Below are positions 8,516 to 17,198 of a DNA stretch of 64,000 nt, in pieces. Origin of the DNA: Chryseobacterium hagamense (GTDB lineage Bacteria > Bacteroidota > Bacteroidia > Flavobacteriales > Weeksellaceae); contig NZ_BJYJ01000011.1 in the NCBI RefSeq assembly GCF_007991455.1, forward strand, positions 47,918 to 111,917. The letters run 5' to 3'. Both the position numbers and the translations under genes were made by a program. The notes under the pieces were generated by a model. It saw only the letters and a program-made list of their open reading frames with translations. It had not been told where the DNA came from and ran no database searches. Numbering within the stretch: position 1 is the stretch's first letter; the number at the start of each line of letters is the position of its first letter.

Positions 8516-10249
8516 ATGTTCGAAAAATTATTTAGTTTCAGATCGAGGAAGATCATTCATTATTCACTTATTGTCTGTATTCTGCTGATACAGCTTCTTA
8601 TTGCCGCTTTTTTCTACAATGAATTTGTTACCCGTAAACATCTGGTTTTCTTTGAAAAACAGCTCAAAGAAGTGGACGGGCTTTCCCACCTGACGGATAA
8701 TTCCCGCAAAGAACTGCTGAACGCACAGAATTGTTTCCAGAATTACATTATTTATAAAGACAGGAAATACCTGAATGATTATTTTGCCTCACTGCATAAA
8801 CTGGGAGAAGATCTGGAAAGCATCAACCGCTACCGCTCCCGGTATCCAAGACTGAAAAACAGTTTAAAGGTACAGAAAACCGATTCGCTAGAGATTAAGA
8901 AACTGCGGTCTCTGATCGATTCCACATATGAATATTCGGCACAGTCCAGTGTAAGAGCCCAAAACGGTTTTCCCAGGCTGCAGAAGTACAGCGCAGATTA
9001 CAACTTTGACCGGTTTAATATCGAAACAAAAACCTTTTCGGATACCGTAAAGAAAAAAGGCTTTTTCGGACGTTTGGGAGATGCCATTTCCGGAAAAGAA
9101 AATGTGCGGAAGGACAGCATCGTCGTTACGGTAAAGCAAGGGAAAGTCCCCGTTTCTGCGGAAATAAAAGCGGAAGTGGACAGCATCATGAATCAGGTAA
9201 CGAATCATTATACCGGACAGATCAGGAAAATGGAAATTACGGTTAACGAGAAGCAGAACAATGACGAGAAATTCTACAGGATTTTCAGCAAGCTCCTGCT
9301 TTACAGCAACGGCCTGATGAATATTTACGAGGGTGCCATTAAAGGTTCCAAAGAGGATCTTCAGAAAGAGTACGACCAACAGACTTCTGAGAGCAACAGG
9401 ATCAGAACCCGGCTTGTTTTCGCAGCTATGTTCCTTATGTTCATGGTATCCGTCCTGATTATGTTCCTCACCCGCATTGCTTTTATTTATGAGAAACGCC
9501 TTAATGCGGCCAACAGGCAGATCAGGGAAAACCTGAATTTCAAAAACCGGATTTTGGGAATGCTGAGCCATGAGCTGAGATCGCCGCTGAAAATTATCGG
9601 GCTTTTCATCAGCAGGATCAATAAAAAGACGGACGACCGTCAGATCAAGGAATATCTTAAATCCATCAGCTTTACCAATGACAGCCTGCTGATGCAGGCC
9701 AGCCAGATCCTGGAGTATACCAAAAACCAGGCGGTAGAGAACAAGCTGCTTCCGGTGCCGTTTAATCTTAAACGTGAGATCGACTCGATCCTGACTTCCA
9801 TTGAGCCTTATATCGAAACAAGAAACAATGCCCTGATCATCCGTGAAAATATAAATCCTGACCTTGAAGTGTATTCCGACAATAAAAAGATTAACCAGGT
9901 TTTTATGAATATTCTGGGCAATGCCAATAAATTCACGGAAAACGGCCGAATTACCGTTGAGGTACAGACGGAATCACTTAATGAAAATACAATTTCCATG
10001 GTGACGAAAATATCCGATACCGGTACCGGAATTTCAGAGAAAGATCTTAAAAAAATCTTTGAGCCTTATTATCAGGGGGTATTGTCGGAAGATGTGGAAA
10101 ACCTTGGCGCAGGGCTCGGGCTGAGCCTCTGTAAGGAACTCATCGAACTGTATTCCGGGCACATCGCCGTCGAAAGTGAAGCGGGTAAAGGGACTATCGT
10201 TACTTTTACGGTTAATTTAAATCTTATCCATGAACAGAACAGATCATAA
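8516..10249 (+). CDS. Membrane sensor histidine kinase
   Basis: 577 residues. A transmembrane helix at about 15-36 and another at about 298-325 bound a periplasmic sensor region of about 260 residues with no recognised domain. The HisKA domain has the phospho-acceptor His near residue 352 in MLSHELRSPLK. The HATPase domain shows an N-box (NILGNANKF), DTGTGIS and GLGLSLCKELI. The 3' end overlaps the next gene, a LuxR-type response regulator, by 20 nt, so they form a cognate pair. The signal is unknown. Confidence 0.92.
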   Translation: MFEKLFSFRSRKIIHYSLIVCILLIQLLIAAFFYNEFVTRKHLVFFEKQLKEVDGLSHLTDNSRKELLNAQNCFQNYIIYKDRKYLNDYFASLHKLGEDLESINRYRSRYPRLKNSLKVQKTDSLEIKKLRSLIDSTYEYSAQSSVRAQNGFPRLQKYSADYNFDRFNIETKTFSDTVKKKGFFGRLGDAISGKENVRKDSIVVTVKQGKVPVSAEIKAEVDSIMNQVTNHYTGQIRKMEITVNEKQNNDEKFYRIFSKLLLYSNGLMNIYEGAIKGSKEDLQKEYDQQTSESNRIRTRLVFAAMFLMFMVSVLIMFLTRIAFIYEKRLNAANRQIRENLNFKNRILGMLSHELRSPLKIIGLFISRINKKTDDRQIKEYLKSISFTNDSLLMQASQILEYTKNQAVENKLLPVPFNLKREIDSILTSIEPYIETRNNALIIRENINPDLEVYSDNKKINQVFMNILGNANKFTENGRITVEVQTESLNENTISMVTKISDTGTGISEKDLKKIFEPYYQGVLSEDVENLGAGLGLSLCKELIELYSGHIAVESEAGKGTIVTFTVNLNLIHEQNRS

Positions 10250-10874
10250 AGGAATCCGGTTTTTACTGGCAGACGACCACAGCCTGATCAGACAGGGGCT
10301 TGTTTTTGTTCTGGAAGATCTGGAATTTGAACATGAGGTATTCCATGCTTCCAATCTGCAGAAAACGATGGAACTCATCAATACCCAGGCGATCGATATT
10401 GCCATCATCGACGCTCATTTTCCTGACGGCAACAGCCTTTCCATCATACCTGAAATAAAAAAGCTTCAACCACGAATCCGCATTCTGATTTTTACGGGAA
10501 TCGATGAAGAGGTGCATGCCCTTAAATTCATCAACGCAGGCGTGAATGGATTTCTCAGCAAGCTGAATGAGGAAGACGAAATAAAAGAAGCCATCCGGAA
10601 AATAATTGCCCATGGTGAATATATTTCTTCAAAAACTCAGGTTTTGCTGTTGAACTCAATTAAAAACCCAAATCTGGTGAATCCTTTTCTTTCCCTTACG
10701 GAACGGGAGTTTCAGATTGCAGGAATGTACAGGGAAGGGTTAGGGAATCTTGAGATTGCGAACAGGCTGGATATAAAACAGAACACTGTAAGTACCCTTA
10801 AAAGAAGGATTTTCGATAAACTTAAAATAGATAATCTGGTGGAGCTTATTGAGCTGTATAAAAATCACTACTGA
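10230..10874 (+). CDS. NarL/FixJ-type response regulator with LuxR helix-turn-helix
   Basis: 214 residues. The receiver domain has the acidic pair in LLADDHS, the phospho-acceptor Asp61 in AIIDAHFPDG, and Lys near residue 111 in FLSKLNEED. The DNA-binding domain begins LTEREFQIAGMYREG and ends with the recognition helix NTVSTLKRRIFDKL. The ATG lies inside the kinase gene, implying translational coupling. It is the likely output of that kinase. Target genes are not evident. Confidence 0.93.
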   Translation: MNRTDHKGIRFLLADDHSLIRQGLVFVLEDLEFEHEVFHASNLQKTMELINTQAIDIAIIDAHFPDGNSLSIIPEIKKLQPRIRILIFTGIDEEVHALKFINAGVNGFLSKLNEEDEIKEAIRKIIAHGEYISSKTQVLLLNSIKNPNLVNPFLSLTEREFQIAGMYREGLGNLEIANRLDIKQNTVSTLKRRIFDKLKIDNLVELIELYKNHY

Positions 10875-11044
10875 GTATCATATCTTTCTTTATTCACTCT
10901 GAAAAAGGACTCTGCGTTATGCAGTTTCCCGGTAACTTAATTTCCTTTCAGAAATAGGCTTTTCATGAAGTTTGTAGATAAATATCTACATTGACGGCGA
11001 TATATATCTAAAGGATTGATAGCAATAATTTCCTCCGGGGATGG

Positions 11045-11265
11045 TATTTTTGTATAACAATAATAAGCGATAATAACTGATATTTAAGTGGTGCCCGGTT
11101 CCGTATACAAATGATGATCCTTAGAGAGGAACCGGATTTAAAAACACAAATGATTTTGTATCTGCTTAGCTGCAGATGCTCCTGAGGGTAATAGATGAAG
11201 GCGGTCAAAAAAACACATTTAATGAAAATCAAGCCTCCGGAATATTCCGGAGGCTTATTTTTTTT
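11045..11265 (+). ncRNA. Candidate intergenic small RNA with promoter and terminator
   Basis: A TATTTTTG promoter element (11045-11052) and a perfect terminator palindrome (11231-11256) bound about 205 nt without a good gene. Inside, CCGGTTCC (11095-11102) and GGAACCGG (11128-11135) form an 8-bp stem, and TCTGC/GCAGA forms another. The only plus-strand reading frame of note is a 24-codon one at 11111-11185, which looks random. No known RNA family is recognised. Confidence 0.4.
11231..11265. terminator. Perfect palindromic terminator
   Basis: AAGCCTCCGG and its exact complement CCGGAGGCTT flank a 6-nt AATATT centre, followed by a T-rich run. It ends the candidate small RNA on the plus strand. 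Confidence 0.88.
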
Positions 11266-11375
11266 GAATTAATGACCCGGAACAAATGTCATTAGGGGCA
11301 TGGGTTGGATTAATAATTATTGTATCGGGGTTTTGCGTCAGGCGGCCAGGAAGCGCTGTTCCCATTAAGCATAAT

Positions 11376-11401
11376 AATACCTGCAGATTACCGCAGGTAT
11401 T
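11376..11401 (-). terminator. Hairpin after the DUF3108 gene
   Basis: AATACCTGC and GCAGGTATT form a 9-bp stem 14 nt past the stop codon of the minus-strand gene. The T-run is short and interrupted. Confidence 0.55.
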
Positions 11402-11415
11402 CATTAAGCTGTTGC

Positions 11416-12186
11416 TTATTTTGTAAATTTTAAAGGGTATTTTACATTTTTAAAATCGTCGATACTGGCTTTAAGGGATCCTACGGCAATATCTGCTTTC
11501 AAAAGAATCGGGACATGGTTCGCATCGTTGGAAACCCACATGGTTACGCCTTCTTTTTCCTTGAAGACCCTTCCGCTCTTTACCGAAGGGATGATCTTCA
11601 GACAGTTGATGGTCCCGAATTTGGTATCCAGATTTTCCGTTCCCGTTACTTTAAGCTGGAAAGGAAACATTTCATCGTCAATCCAGACATTCATATTGAT
11701 CACACTGCCTACTCTGAGCTCTGCAGGACTTTTACTGCGGAGGTAATAAAAACAGGAAAGCATATCCTGTACTCCTTTCACTGACTTTATTACTTTGGAT
11801 CCGTTGGCCGGGGTTTTCCTGTCGGTCAAAACCAGTGTATTGTTGCTGTGGTTGAAAACCGTTTCCAGGTGTTGCCTGTAGGTGCCTTCTTTTACGTTTC
11901 TTACGTAAAAGCTCGGAAGTTCCGTCTGCATATTGATATAACTTTCGTAGAAATCATCCACTTTGAAAAATGCCTTTACAGCACCGGAAGTCTGCCCGGT
12001 CCCTCTCACATGAAGATGGGGAACCCCTCTGTAATTGGTTTTCTGTGCCGTAAGGTTAGCGTACCCCGCATTTAGAAATCCATAATGGATTCTCAGGGTA
12101 ATGGATTCGCCATCATTGATATCGGTAATCTGGCCGAATCCCGAAATAAATAAAAAAAGGAAAATACTATTAAAAAATTTCTTCAT
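11416..12186 (-). CDS. DUF3108 domain-containing exported protein
   Basis: 256 residues with a signal peptide (about 1-18, ISGFGQ). The rest matches the DUF3108 pattern: GESITLRIHYGFLNAGYA near the N-terminus, a KAFFKVDDFYESYI segment, VQDMLSCFYYLRS in the middle and GVTMWVSNDANHVPILLKADI near the end. The family is a periplasmic beta-rich protein of unknown function. It is transcribed alone. Confidence 0.85.
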   Translation of the reverse strand: MKKFFNSIFLFLFISGFGQITDINDGESITLRIHYGFLNAGYANLTAQKTNYRGVPHLHVRGTGQTSGAVKAFFKVDDFYESYINMQTELPSFYVRNVKEGTYRQHLETVFNHSNNTLVLTDRKTPANGSKVIKSVKGVQDMLSCFYYLRSKSPAELRVGSVINMNVWIDDEMFPFQLKVTGTENLDTKFGTINCLKIIPSVKSGRVFKEKEGVTMWVSNDANHVPILLKADIAVGSLKASIDDFKNVKYPLKFTK

Positions 12187-12299
12187 AACTACAATTTTAC
12201 AAAAAGGTTGCCAACATTTAGATTGAAAAAAAGGGCAAAGGTTTGATAAATCTCAGTTTTTTATTTAGACTGATTAAATAAGCTTCGCATTAAAATTAG

Positions 12300-12307
12300 T
12301 AAATTTG
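12300..12307 (+). promoter_or_regulatory. -7 promoter element of the ferredoxin reductase gene
   Basis: TAAATTTG followed by C matches TAnnTTTG, 33 nt before the ATG at 12341. Confidence 0.6.
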
Positions 12308-12340
12308 CAGTCACAAGTATAATTAATTTATCTTATAATT

Positions 12341-13396
12341 ATGATAACGACCGATATATTGATCATAGGAGCCGGCCCGACTGGACTTTTCGCTGTATTT
12401 GAAGCAGGATTACTGAAAATGAAGTGCCATATCATTGATGCACTTCCGCAACCGGGAGGACAATTGGCAGAGCTGTATCCTAAAAAGCCTATTTTCGATA
12501 TTCCGGGTTATCCTTCCGTGAATGCGGGTGAGCTGGTTGATAATCTGATGGAGCAGATCAAGCAGTTCCAGCCGGGCTTTACCCTCGGTGAAACCGCAGT
12601 TTCCTATACCAAAGCAGACGACGAATGGTTTGAAGTGATTACCAACAAAGGCACCGTTCACAGAGCAAAGGCCATTGCCATTGCAGGAGGATTGGGAACA
12701 TTCGAACCGAGAAAACCGGCGCTTGAAAATATTGCGGACTACGAGGAAAAAGGCCTTGAATATTTCGTAAAAGAACCTGAGCATTTCAGAAACAAAAAAG
12801 TTGTGATTGCCGGTGGAGGAGATTCCGCACTGGACTGGAGCATCTTCCTTTCGAATGTGGCCAGCGAAGTGACCCTGATCCACAGGAGAAATGAATTCCG
12901 CGGCGCTTTGGATTCCGTAGAAAAAGTCCAGGATCTTAAAAATCAGGGAAAAATCAAGCTGATTACCCCTGCAGAAGTAACGGCCATTAAAGGGGACGGA
13001 AAGGTAGAAGCGATTACCGTAGCACCGGACGGACAGGATCCTTACGATATGGAAACGGATTATTTCATCCCGTTATTCGGACTGACCCCAAAATTGGGAG
13101 AAATCGGAAACTGGGGCCTGAATATCGAAAAAAATGCCATCGTCGTAAACAATGCTCTGGATTACCAGACCAATATCGACGGAATTTATGCCATCGGAGA
13201 TATCAATACCTATCCCGGCAAATTAAAGCTGATCCTTTGCGGATTCCATGAAGCTACCTTAATGTGCCAGAGCGTATACAACCGGTTGAACCCAGGTAAA
13301 AAATTCGTCCTGAAATACACTACGGTAAGTGGGGTAGACGGTTTTGACGGAAGCCGGAAAGAAGCTGAGAAAGCCGTTGTGAAAAAAATTGACTAA
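12341..13396 (+). CDS. Ferredoxin--NADP reductase, thioredoxin-reductase-like type
   Basis: 351 residues. An N-terminal FAD-binding GAGPTG motif (11-16) is followed by LPQPGGQLAELYP. A second dinucleotide-binding site reads VVIAGGGDSALDWS (about 150). The C-terminal part has YAIGDI. The CxxC of thioredoxin reductases is absent, as expected for the YumC-type FAD/NAD(P)H ferredoxin reductases. It moves electrons between NADPH and ferredoxin or flavodoxin. A 2Fe-2S ferredoxin gene follows 76 nt downstream and is its likely partner. Confidence 0.9.
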   Translation: MITTDILIIGAGPTGLFAVFEAGLLKMKCHIIDALPQPGGQLAELYPKKPIFDIPGYPSVNAGELVDNLMEQIKQFQPGFTLGETAVSYTKADDEWFEVITNKGTVHRAKAIAIAGGLGTFEPRKPALENIADYEEKGLEYFVKEPEHFRNKKVVIAGGGDSALDWSIFLSNVASEVTLIHRRNEFRGALDSVEKVQDLKNQGKIKLITPAEVTAIKGDGKVEAITVAPDGQDPYDMETDYFIPLFGLTPKLGEIGNWGLNIEKNAIVVNNALDYQTNIDGIYAIGDINTYPGKLKLILCGFHEATLMCQSVYNRLNPGKKFVLKYTTVSGVDGFDGSRKEAEKAVVKKID

Positions 13397-13472
13397 ATTT
13401 GTTGCCGCTGCCGGATGTCACTGAAAAAGAAAGCGCCCGTCAGCAGAAATCAACAGTAAGAATCAATAAAGA

Positions 13473-13802
13473 ATGAGCGATATCAATATAAAAATCACCG
13501 ACCGGGAAGGAGTAACCCATGAGGTTGTGGCACCAACGGACATGTCCATGAACCTGATGGAAATTATCCGTTCGTACGAATTGGCTGAAGAAGGAACTAT
13601 CGGAGTTTGCGGAGGAATGGCCATGTGTGCGTCGTGCCAGGTGTATGTGATCAATGATCCCGGGCTTGAACCGATGGGTGATGAAGAAGATGCCATGCTG
13701 GGCGAGGCGTTCCATGTAGAAGCTAACAGCAGACTGGGCTGCCAGCTGCACATCGTCTCTGAAATGGAAGGGCTGGAAGTAGAGATCGCCCCTTATCCTT
13801 AA
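13473..13802 (+). CDS. 2Fe-2S ferredoxin, adrenodoxin-like
   Basis: 109 residues. The cluster-binding cysteines lie in GVCGGMAMCASCQVYV and, after a gap, RLGCQLH, giving the C-x5-C-x2-C...C spacing of adrenodoxin or Isc-type ferredoxins. It is highly acidic, as usual for electron carriers. It forms an operon with the preceding ferredoxin reductase and ends at a bidirectional terminator. Confidence 0.94.
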   Translation: MSDINIKITDREGVTHEVVAPTDMSMNLMEIIRSYELAEEGTIGVCGGMAMCASCQVYVINDPGLEPMGDEEDAMLGEAFHVEANSRLGCQLHIVSEMEGLEVEIAPYP

Positions 13803-13825
13803 TGTATTTTAACTTGAATATAAAT

Positions 13826-13859
13826 AAACCTCCTGAATATTTTCTTCGGGAGGTTTTTT
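13826..13859. terminator. Bidirectional terminator between ferredoxin and alarmone synthetase genes
   Basis: AAACCTCC and GGAGGTTT form a stem around an AT-rich loop, with T-runs on both sides. It serves the convergent genes ending at 13802 and 13861. Confidence 0.88.
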
Positions 13860-13860
13860 A

Positions 13861-14862
13861 TTATCTTGTATTGTGCTTGCTCTGAAAGTAATGAATCAGC
13901 CAGAGGATGGGAGCACCCTGCGGAATGGCAAATTTAATGCTCCGGTCGGTCAGGTTTTTATTGATCGACTTCAGATAGCTGATTTCGCTGGTAATAATTT
14001 CTTCTTTATGCTGCAGGAGCTGGTCTTCCAGCTGTATGAGGTTCAGGATGCCCAGGTCTTTAAGCTGTGCCGGGAAATGATTGGCCGAAATATACGCCGT
14101 ATCGAATCTTGATTGTCCGGGCGTTCTGAGTGCCTTTCTCACTTTGCTCTCAATTTCACGAAGCAAGGTATTTTTTTTTACAAACGCAATAATCGTTGAT
14201 TCATTGATGTTGATCAGTTCCCTTTTGTTCTTCAGGTTTTTGCTTACTGAATTTTCAAACTCATGGATTTCTTTTTTAAGTTTGGTGAATTCAATATCTG
14301 CCTGCTCCAGAAGGGCTGCAACCCGGTAGAAAGTACGTTGGGCCTTTTCAGGAATATCGGTTACCGATTTATAACCCAGATCGTGCTCGATTTCCGCCCA
14401 GGAATGCTGGAGAATGCTCCTGATCTGAATCTCAAACCTGATATTTTGGTAGTCTGCATATGCTTTCGTCTTTGCTTTCTCCTCATTGATCTGCAGGATA
14501 AAATGGATGCTCTTGTATCCGAATTTATCAATCTCGATGTGCCCTTTATCCACGGAATTGCTCCAGTCCACCGTAAATTCGCGGTTCAGGATCTCTTCAA
14601 TTTTAGAAATATCATCCTCAAAATAAGTAATCACCCGTAACCCTAGAATGTCGGTAATCTCATCAAGGCTTTTGTATTTGTCTTTTTTAATGATTTTCTG
14701 AGCAAGGCTTGCTTTGCTCTTTACTCTGCTGTTGATCTGATGGATCGGAATTTTCCTGCATGATCTTCTTAACAGCTGTTCCACTTTGGAGCCTAAATCG
14801 GAATATAGGGAATGACATTCTTTATATTCTGCCAGAATTTTATTCAGGTATTCGTCAGCCAT
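13861..14862 (-). CDS. Stand-alone RelA/SpoT-type (p)ppGpp synthetase domain protein
   Basis: 333 residues. The RelA_SpoT nucleotidyltransferase domain (about 40-190) has SRVKSKASLAQKI, LGLRVITYFEDD, GYKSIHFIL and FEIQIRSILQHSWAEIEHDLGY, which hold the usual catalytic and substrate residues. There is no HD hydrolase, TGS or ACT domain. The C-terminal 140 residues are helical with a Lys/Glu-rich coiled coil and are longer than in RelP or RelQ. It probably makes pppGpp or ppGpp from ATP and GTP/GDP. Regulation through the C-terminal part is inferred. Confidence 0.85.
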   Translation of the reverse strand: MADEYLNKILAEYKECHSLYSDLGSKVEQLLRRSCRKIPIHQINSRVKSKASLAQKIIKKDKYKSLDEITDILGLRVITYFEDDISKIEEILNREFTVDWSNSVDKGHIEIDKFGYKSIHFILQINEEKAKTKAYADYQNIRFEIQIRSILQHSWAEIEHDLGYKSVTDIPEKAQRTFYRVAALLEQADIEFTKLKKEIHEFENSVSKNLKNKRELININESTIIAFVKKNTLLREIESKVRKALRTPGQSRFDTAYISANHFPAQLKDLGILNLIQLEDQLLQHKEEIITSEISYLKSINKNLTDRSIKFAIPQGAPILWLIHYFQSKHNTR

Positions 14863-14991
14863 ATGGGTAAACTCGTGTTTTGAATGGATAAATTTTTAAT
14901 GAATTGAATTGTGTATGAATCTGCAAGTTTTACGCTAAAATAAAAAATTACCGTAATTTGGATTTGAAAAAACAATATAAAAAGAAGTTTA

Positions 14992-15573
14992 TTAAACGTC
15001 ATCCTTCGAAATCCACTTCCCGACCGTCGGCGCCTTATAATTCCTCATCATTTCAAGCAATTCCTCAATACTTTCGCTGATCAGCAGCATATCCCGGTTG
15101 ACCTGTTTTAAAAAGCCCTTTTCTACCATGGTCTGAACCATCCGGATCAGGTCATCGTAAAAGCCGTCAATATTCAAAAGCCCGATTGGTTTCTGATGAA
15201 GGCCCAGCTGTGCCCAGGTGATCATTTCAAAGAATTCCTCCAGGGTTCCATAGCCGCCGGGAAGAACGATCACTCCGTCACACAGATCATTCATTTTGGT
15301 TTTTCTTTCGTGCATGGTTTCCACCAGAACCAGTTCGGTCAGCTGTTGGTGAGCGATTTCTTTGGATTGTAAAAAGTGGGGAAGGACGCCAATGGCCTTT
15401 CCGCCGGCATTCAGGGCTCCGTCTGCCACTGCACCCATCAGACCGACATCTGCGCCGCCATAGACCAGCTGGATACCTTGTTTTGCCAGGGCCTGTCCCA
15501 ATAAGGCTGCCTGTTCTTTATAAATATCGTCCGAACCGAAACTCGATCCGCAGAATACGGTGATGCTTTTCAT
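14992..15573 (-). CDS. LOG-family nucleoside 5'-monophosphate phosphoribohydrolase
   Basis: 193 residues, the usual length for TIGR00730/LOG proteins. It starts with a Rossmann strand (ITVFCGSSFGSD) and contains GGADVGLMGAVADGAL and the diagnostic PGGYGTLEEFFE near residue 107. Family members release the base from adenosine 5'-monophosphate or cytokinin ribotides. The name 'lysine decarboxylase' sometimes given to them is wrong. Transcribed alone, with a TATTTTTG element 24 nt upstream of the ATG. Confidence 0.92.
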   Translation of the reverse strand: MKSITVFCGSSFGSDDIYKEQAALLGQALAKQGIQLVYGGADVGLMGAVADGALNAGGKAIGVLPHFLQSKEIAHQQLTELVLVETMHERKTKMNDLCDGVIVLPGGYGTLEEFFEMITWAQLGLHQKPIGLLNIDGFYDDLIRMVQTMVEKGFLKQVNRDMLLISESIEELLEMMRNYKAPTVGKWISKDDV

Positions 15574-15597
15574 GATGTAATCAAATTATTTAAAAAA

Positions 15598-15605
15598 CAA
15601 AAATA
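15598..15605 (-). promoter_or_regulatory. -7 promoter element of the LOG-family gene
   Basis: Minus strand TATTTTTG, a TAnnTTTG match, 24 nt before the ATG at 15573. Confidence 0.5.
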
Positions 15606-15653
15606 TCCAAAATCAGACGACTTTGGATATTTCAGTATAGCAATTTTACAATT

Positions 15654-17099
15654 TTATTTTTGTGGAATATTTGCTAAAATATCTTTCAGGAAACTCCAGA
15701 ATTTCTGGGTAGAAGGAATATTGGCCTTTTCATCCGGAGAGTGGGCTCCGCGGATGGTCGGACCGAAGCTTACCATCTCCATTTCGGGATAATTCGCTCC
15801 GATGATCCCGCATTCCAGTCCGGCGTGGCAGGCTACGACATGAGGTTTCTCGCTGAATTTTTCCGTATAGATCTTCTCCATAAGCTGAACGATTTCAGAA
15901 CCCGGCTTCGGCTTCCATCCCGGATACGATCCACTGAAGACGGTATTCATTCCGGCCAGATCCGCTACGGATTTCAACTGTTCCGCCACCGAGTTCTTTG
16001 AAGATTCTACCGATGACCTCGAAAGGTTTAAAATTTTTAAAGCCCCTTCTTTCAACTCAACTCTTGCTACGTTGTTGGAAGATTCCACCAGATCTTTCAC
16101 ATCGGGGCTCATCCGGTATACCCCATTGTGCAGGGATTTCAATACCAGAATGATTTTTTTTGAATCGGCTTCGGAAATGGCTTGATCCGAGCTGGTTGCA
16201 TGTTCAATATTGATCTGCAATCCTGCTTCAAGGCCTGCGAACTCCTCTAAAATTTCATTTTTAAGGCCGTTGGTCAGCTCATCTATAAATTCCTGGGCAT
16301 TTCTTACGGAAGCTATTGCTGTAGCTTCTCTGGGGATGGCATTCCGCAATCCGCCGCCGTCAATGGAAATCAGTTGAATGTTTTCTTTTTCCAGGGCTTT
16401 GTATAAGAGCCGTCCGAGAATAATGTTGGCATTCCCGAAACCTTTGTGAATATCCATTCCCGAATGTCCGCCCTGAAGGCCTTTCACTTCAAATCGGATC
16501 ATCTGGCCTTCCGGTGAACCGGTTTCATAATCCCGGGAAATGGTTACATCGATTCCTCCGGCACAGCCGATATCGATTTCATCGTCTTCTTCCGTATCCA
16601 GGTTTAGTAGGATATCGCCGGTCAGTTGTCCCGGTTTCAGGCCTAAGGCTCCCGTCATCCCGGTTTCTTCGTCGATGGTAAACAGGGCTTCCAGCGCAGG
16701 ATGCCGAATATCCGAACTTTCCAGGATCGACATGATCGTGGCTACTCCCAGGCCATTATCGGCCCCCAGGGTTGTTCCTTTTGCCCGTACCCAGTCGCCG
16801 TCTACTTCCATCCGAATGCCTTCCGTCTCAAAATCGAAATTTACATCGTTGTTTTTCTGGCAGACCATATCCAGGTGAGACTGCAGGACTACCGGTTTGC
16901 GGTCTTCCATTCCCGGGGTTGCCGGTTTTCTGATGATCACGTTTCCTACGCCATCCACGGTAGTTTCAAGTCCCAGGTTTTCCCCGAATTCCTGAATGAA
17001 GGCAATTACCCTTTCTTCTTTTTTTGACGGTCTCGGAACTGCATTTAATCTGGAAAAATTCTTCCAGATGATCTGCGGTTCTATATTCGATAGTTCCAT
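15654..17099 (-). CDS. pepD: Aminoacyl-histidine dipeptidase, M20C family
   Basis: 481 residues. The di-zinc M20 core has HLDMVCQKN (metal His and Asp), GTTLGADNGLGVA and DEETGMTGALGL with the general-base Glu. A dimerisation lid domain lies between about residues 200 and 380. GLECGIIGANYPEMEMVSFGPTIRGAHSPDE near the end carries the remaining metal ligands. It hydrolyses Xaa-His and other dipeptides in the cytosol. I start at 17099 (MELSNIEPQIIW) because a -7 element lies at 17115-17122. The open frame continues to 17177 only through non-conserved sequence. Confidence 0.93.
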   Translation of the reverse strand: MELSNIEPQIIWKNFSRLNAVPRPSKKEERVIAFIQEFGENLGLETTVDGVGNVIIRKPATPGMEDRKPVVLQSHLDMVCQKNNDVNFDFETEGIRMEVDGDWVRAKGTTLGADNGLGVATIMSILESSDIRHPALEALFTIDEETGMTGALGLKPGQLTGDILLNLDTEEDDEIDIGCAGGIDVTISRDYETGSPEGQMIRFEVKGLQGGHSGMDIHKGFGNANIILGRLLYKALEKENIQLISIDGGGLRNAIPREATAIASVRNAQEFIDELTNGLKNEILEEFAGLEAGLQINIEHATSSDQAISEADSKKIILVLKSLHNGVYRMSPDVKDLVESSNNVARVELKEGALKILNLSRSSVESSKNSVAEQLKSVADLAGMNTVFSGSYPGWKPKPGSEIVQLMEKIYTEKFSEKPHVVACHAGLECGIIGANYPEMEMVSFGPTIRGAHSPDEKANIPSTQKFWSFLKDILANIPQK

Positions 17100-17114
17100 T
17101 GAATTTATTTTTCT

Positions 17115-17122
17115 CAAAATTA
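17115..17122 (-). promoter_or_regulatory. -7 promoter element of pepD
   Basis: Minus strand TAATTTTG matches TAnnTTTG, 15 nt before the chosen ATG at 17099. This supports the shorter start. Confidence 0.5.
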
Positions 17123-17126
17123 CAAA

Positions 17127-17157
17127 ATAAAAAAAAGCTTCCGTAAAAACAGAAGCT
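17127..17157 (-). terminator. Terminator of the 163-aa lipoprotein gene
   Basis: On the minus strand AGCTTC and GAAGCT flank a 10-nt loop and are followed by a run of eight T. Confidence 0.8.
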
Positions 17158-17167
17158 ATATTTTTTG

Positions 17168-17198
17168 CATCAGCCATCAGCCATCAGCCATCAGCCAT
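17168..17198. repeat. Heptamer tandem repeat, CATCAGC x4.4
   Basis: Four perfect CATCAGC units plus CAT sit exactly between the terminator and the stop codon of the lipoprotein gene. The first base of the stop codon is the last base of the array. A different heptamer array is at 63911-64000. Confidence 0.9.

Noticed and set aside
8888..9571. 227-codon minus-strand frame within the histidine kinase gene
   Set aside because: It is antisense to a clear kinase with all motifs, with no similarity of its own.
11111..11185. 24-codon frame inside the candidate small RNA
   Set aside because: The sequence looks random (MMILREEPDLK...) and lies across the RNA stem; no conservation can be seen here.
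17100..17177. Longer PepD start at 17177
   Set aside because: The extension crosses the terminator hairpin and heptamer array of the upstream gene and a -7 element at 17115-17122.
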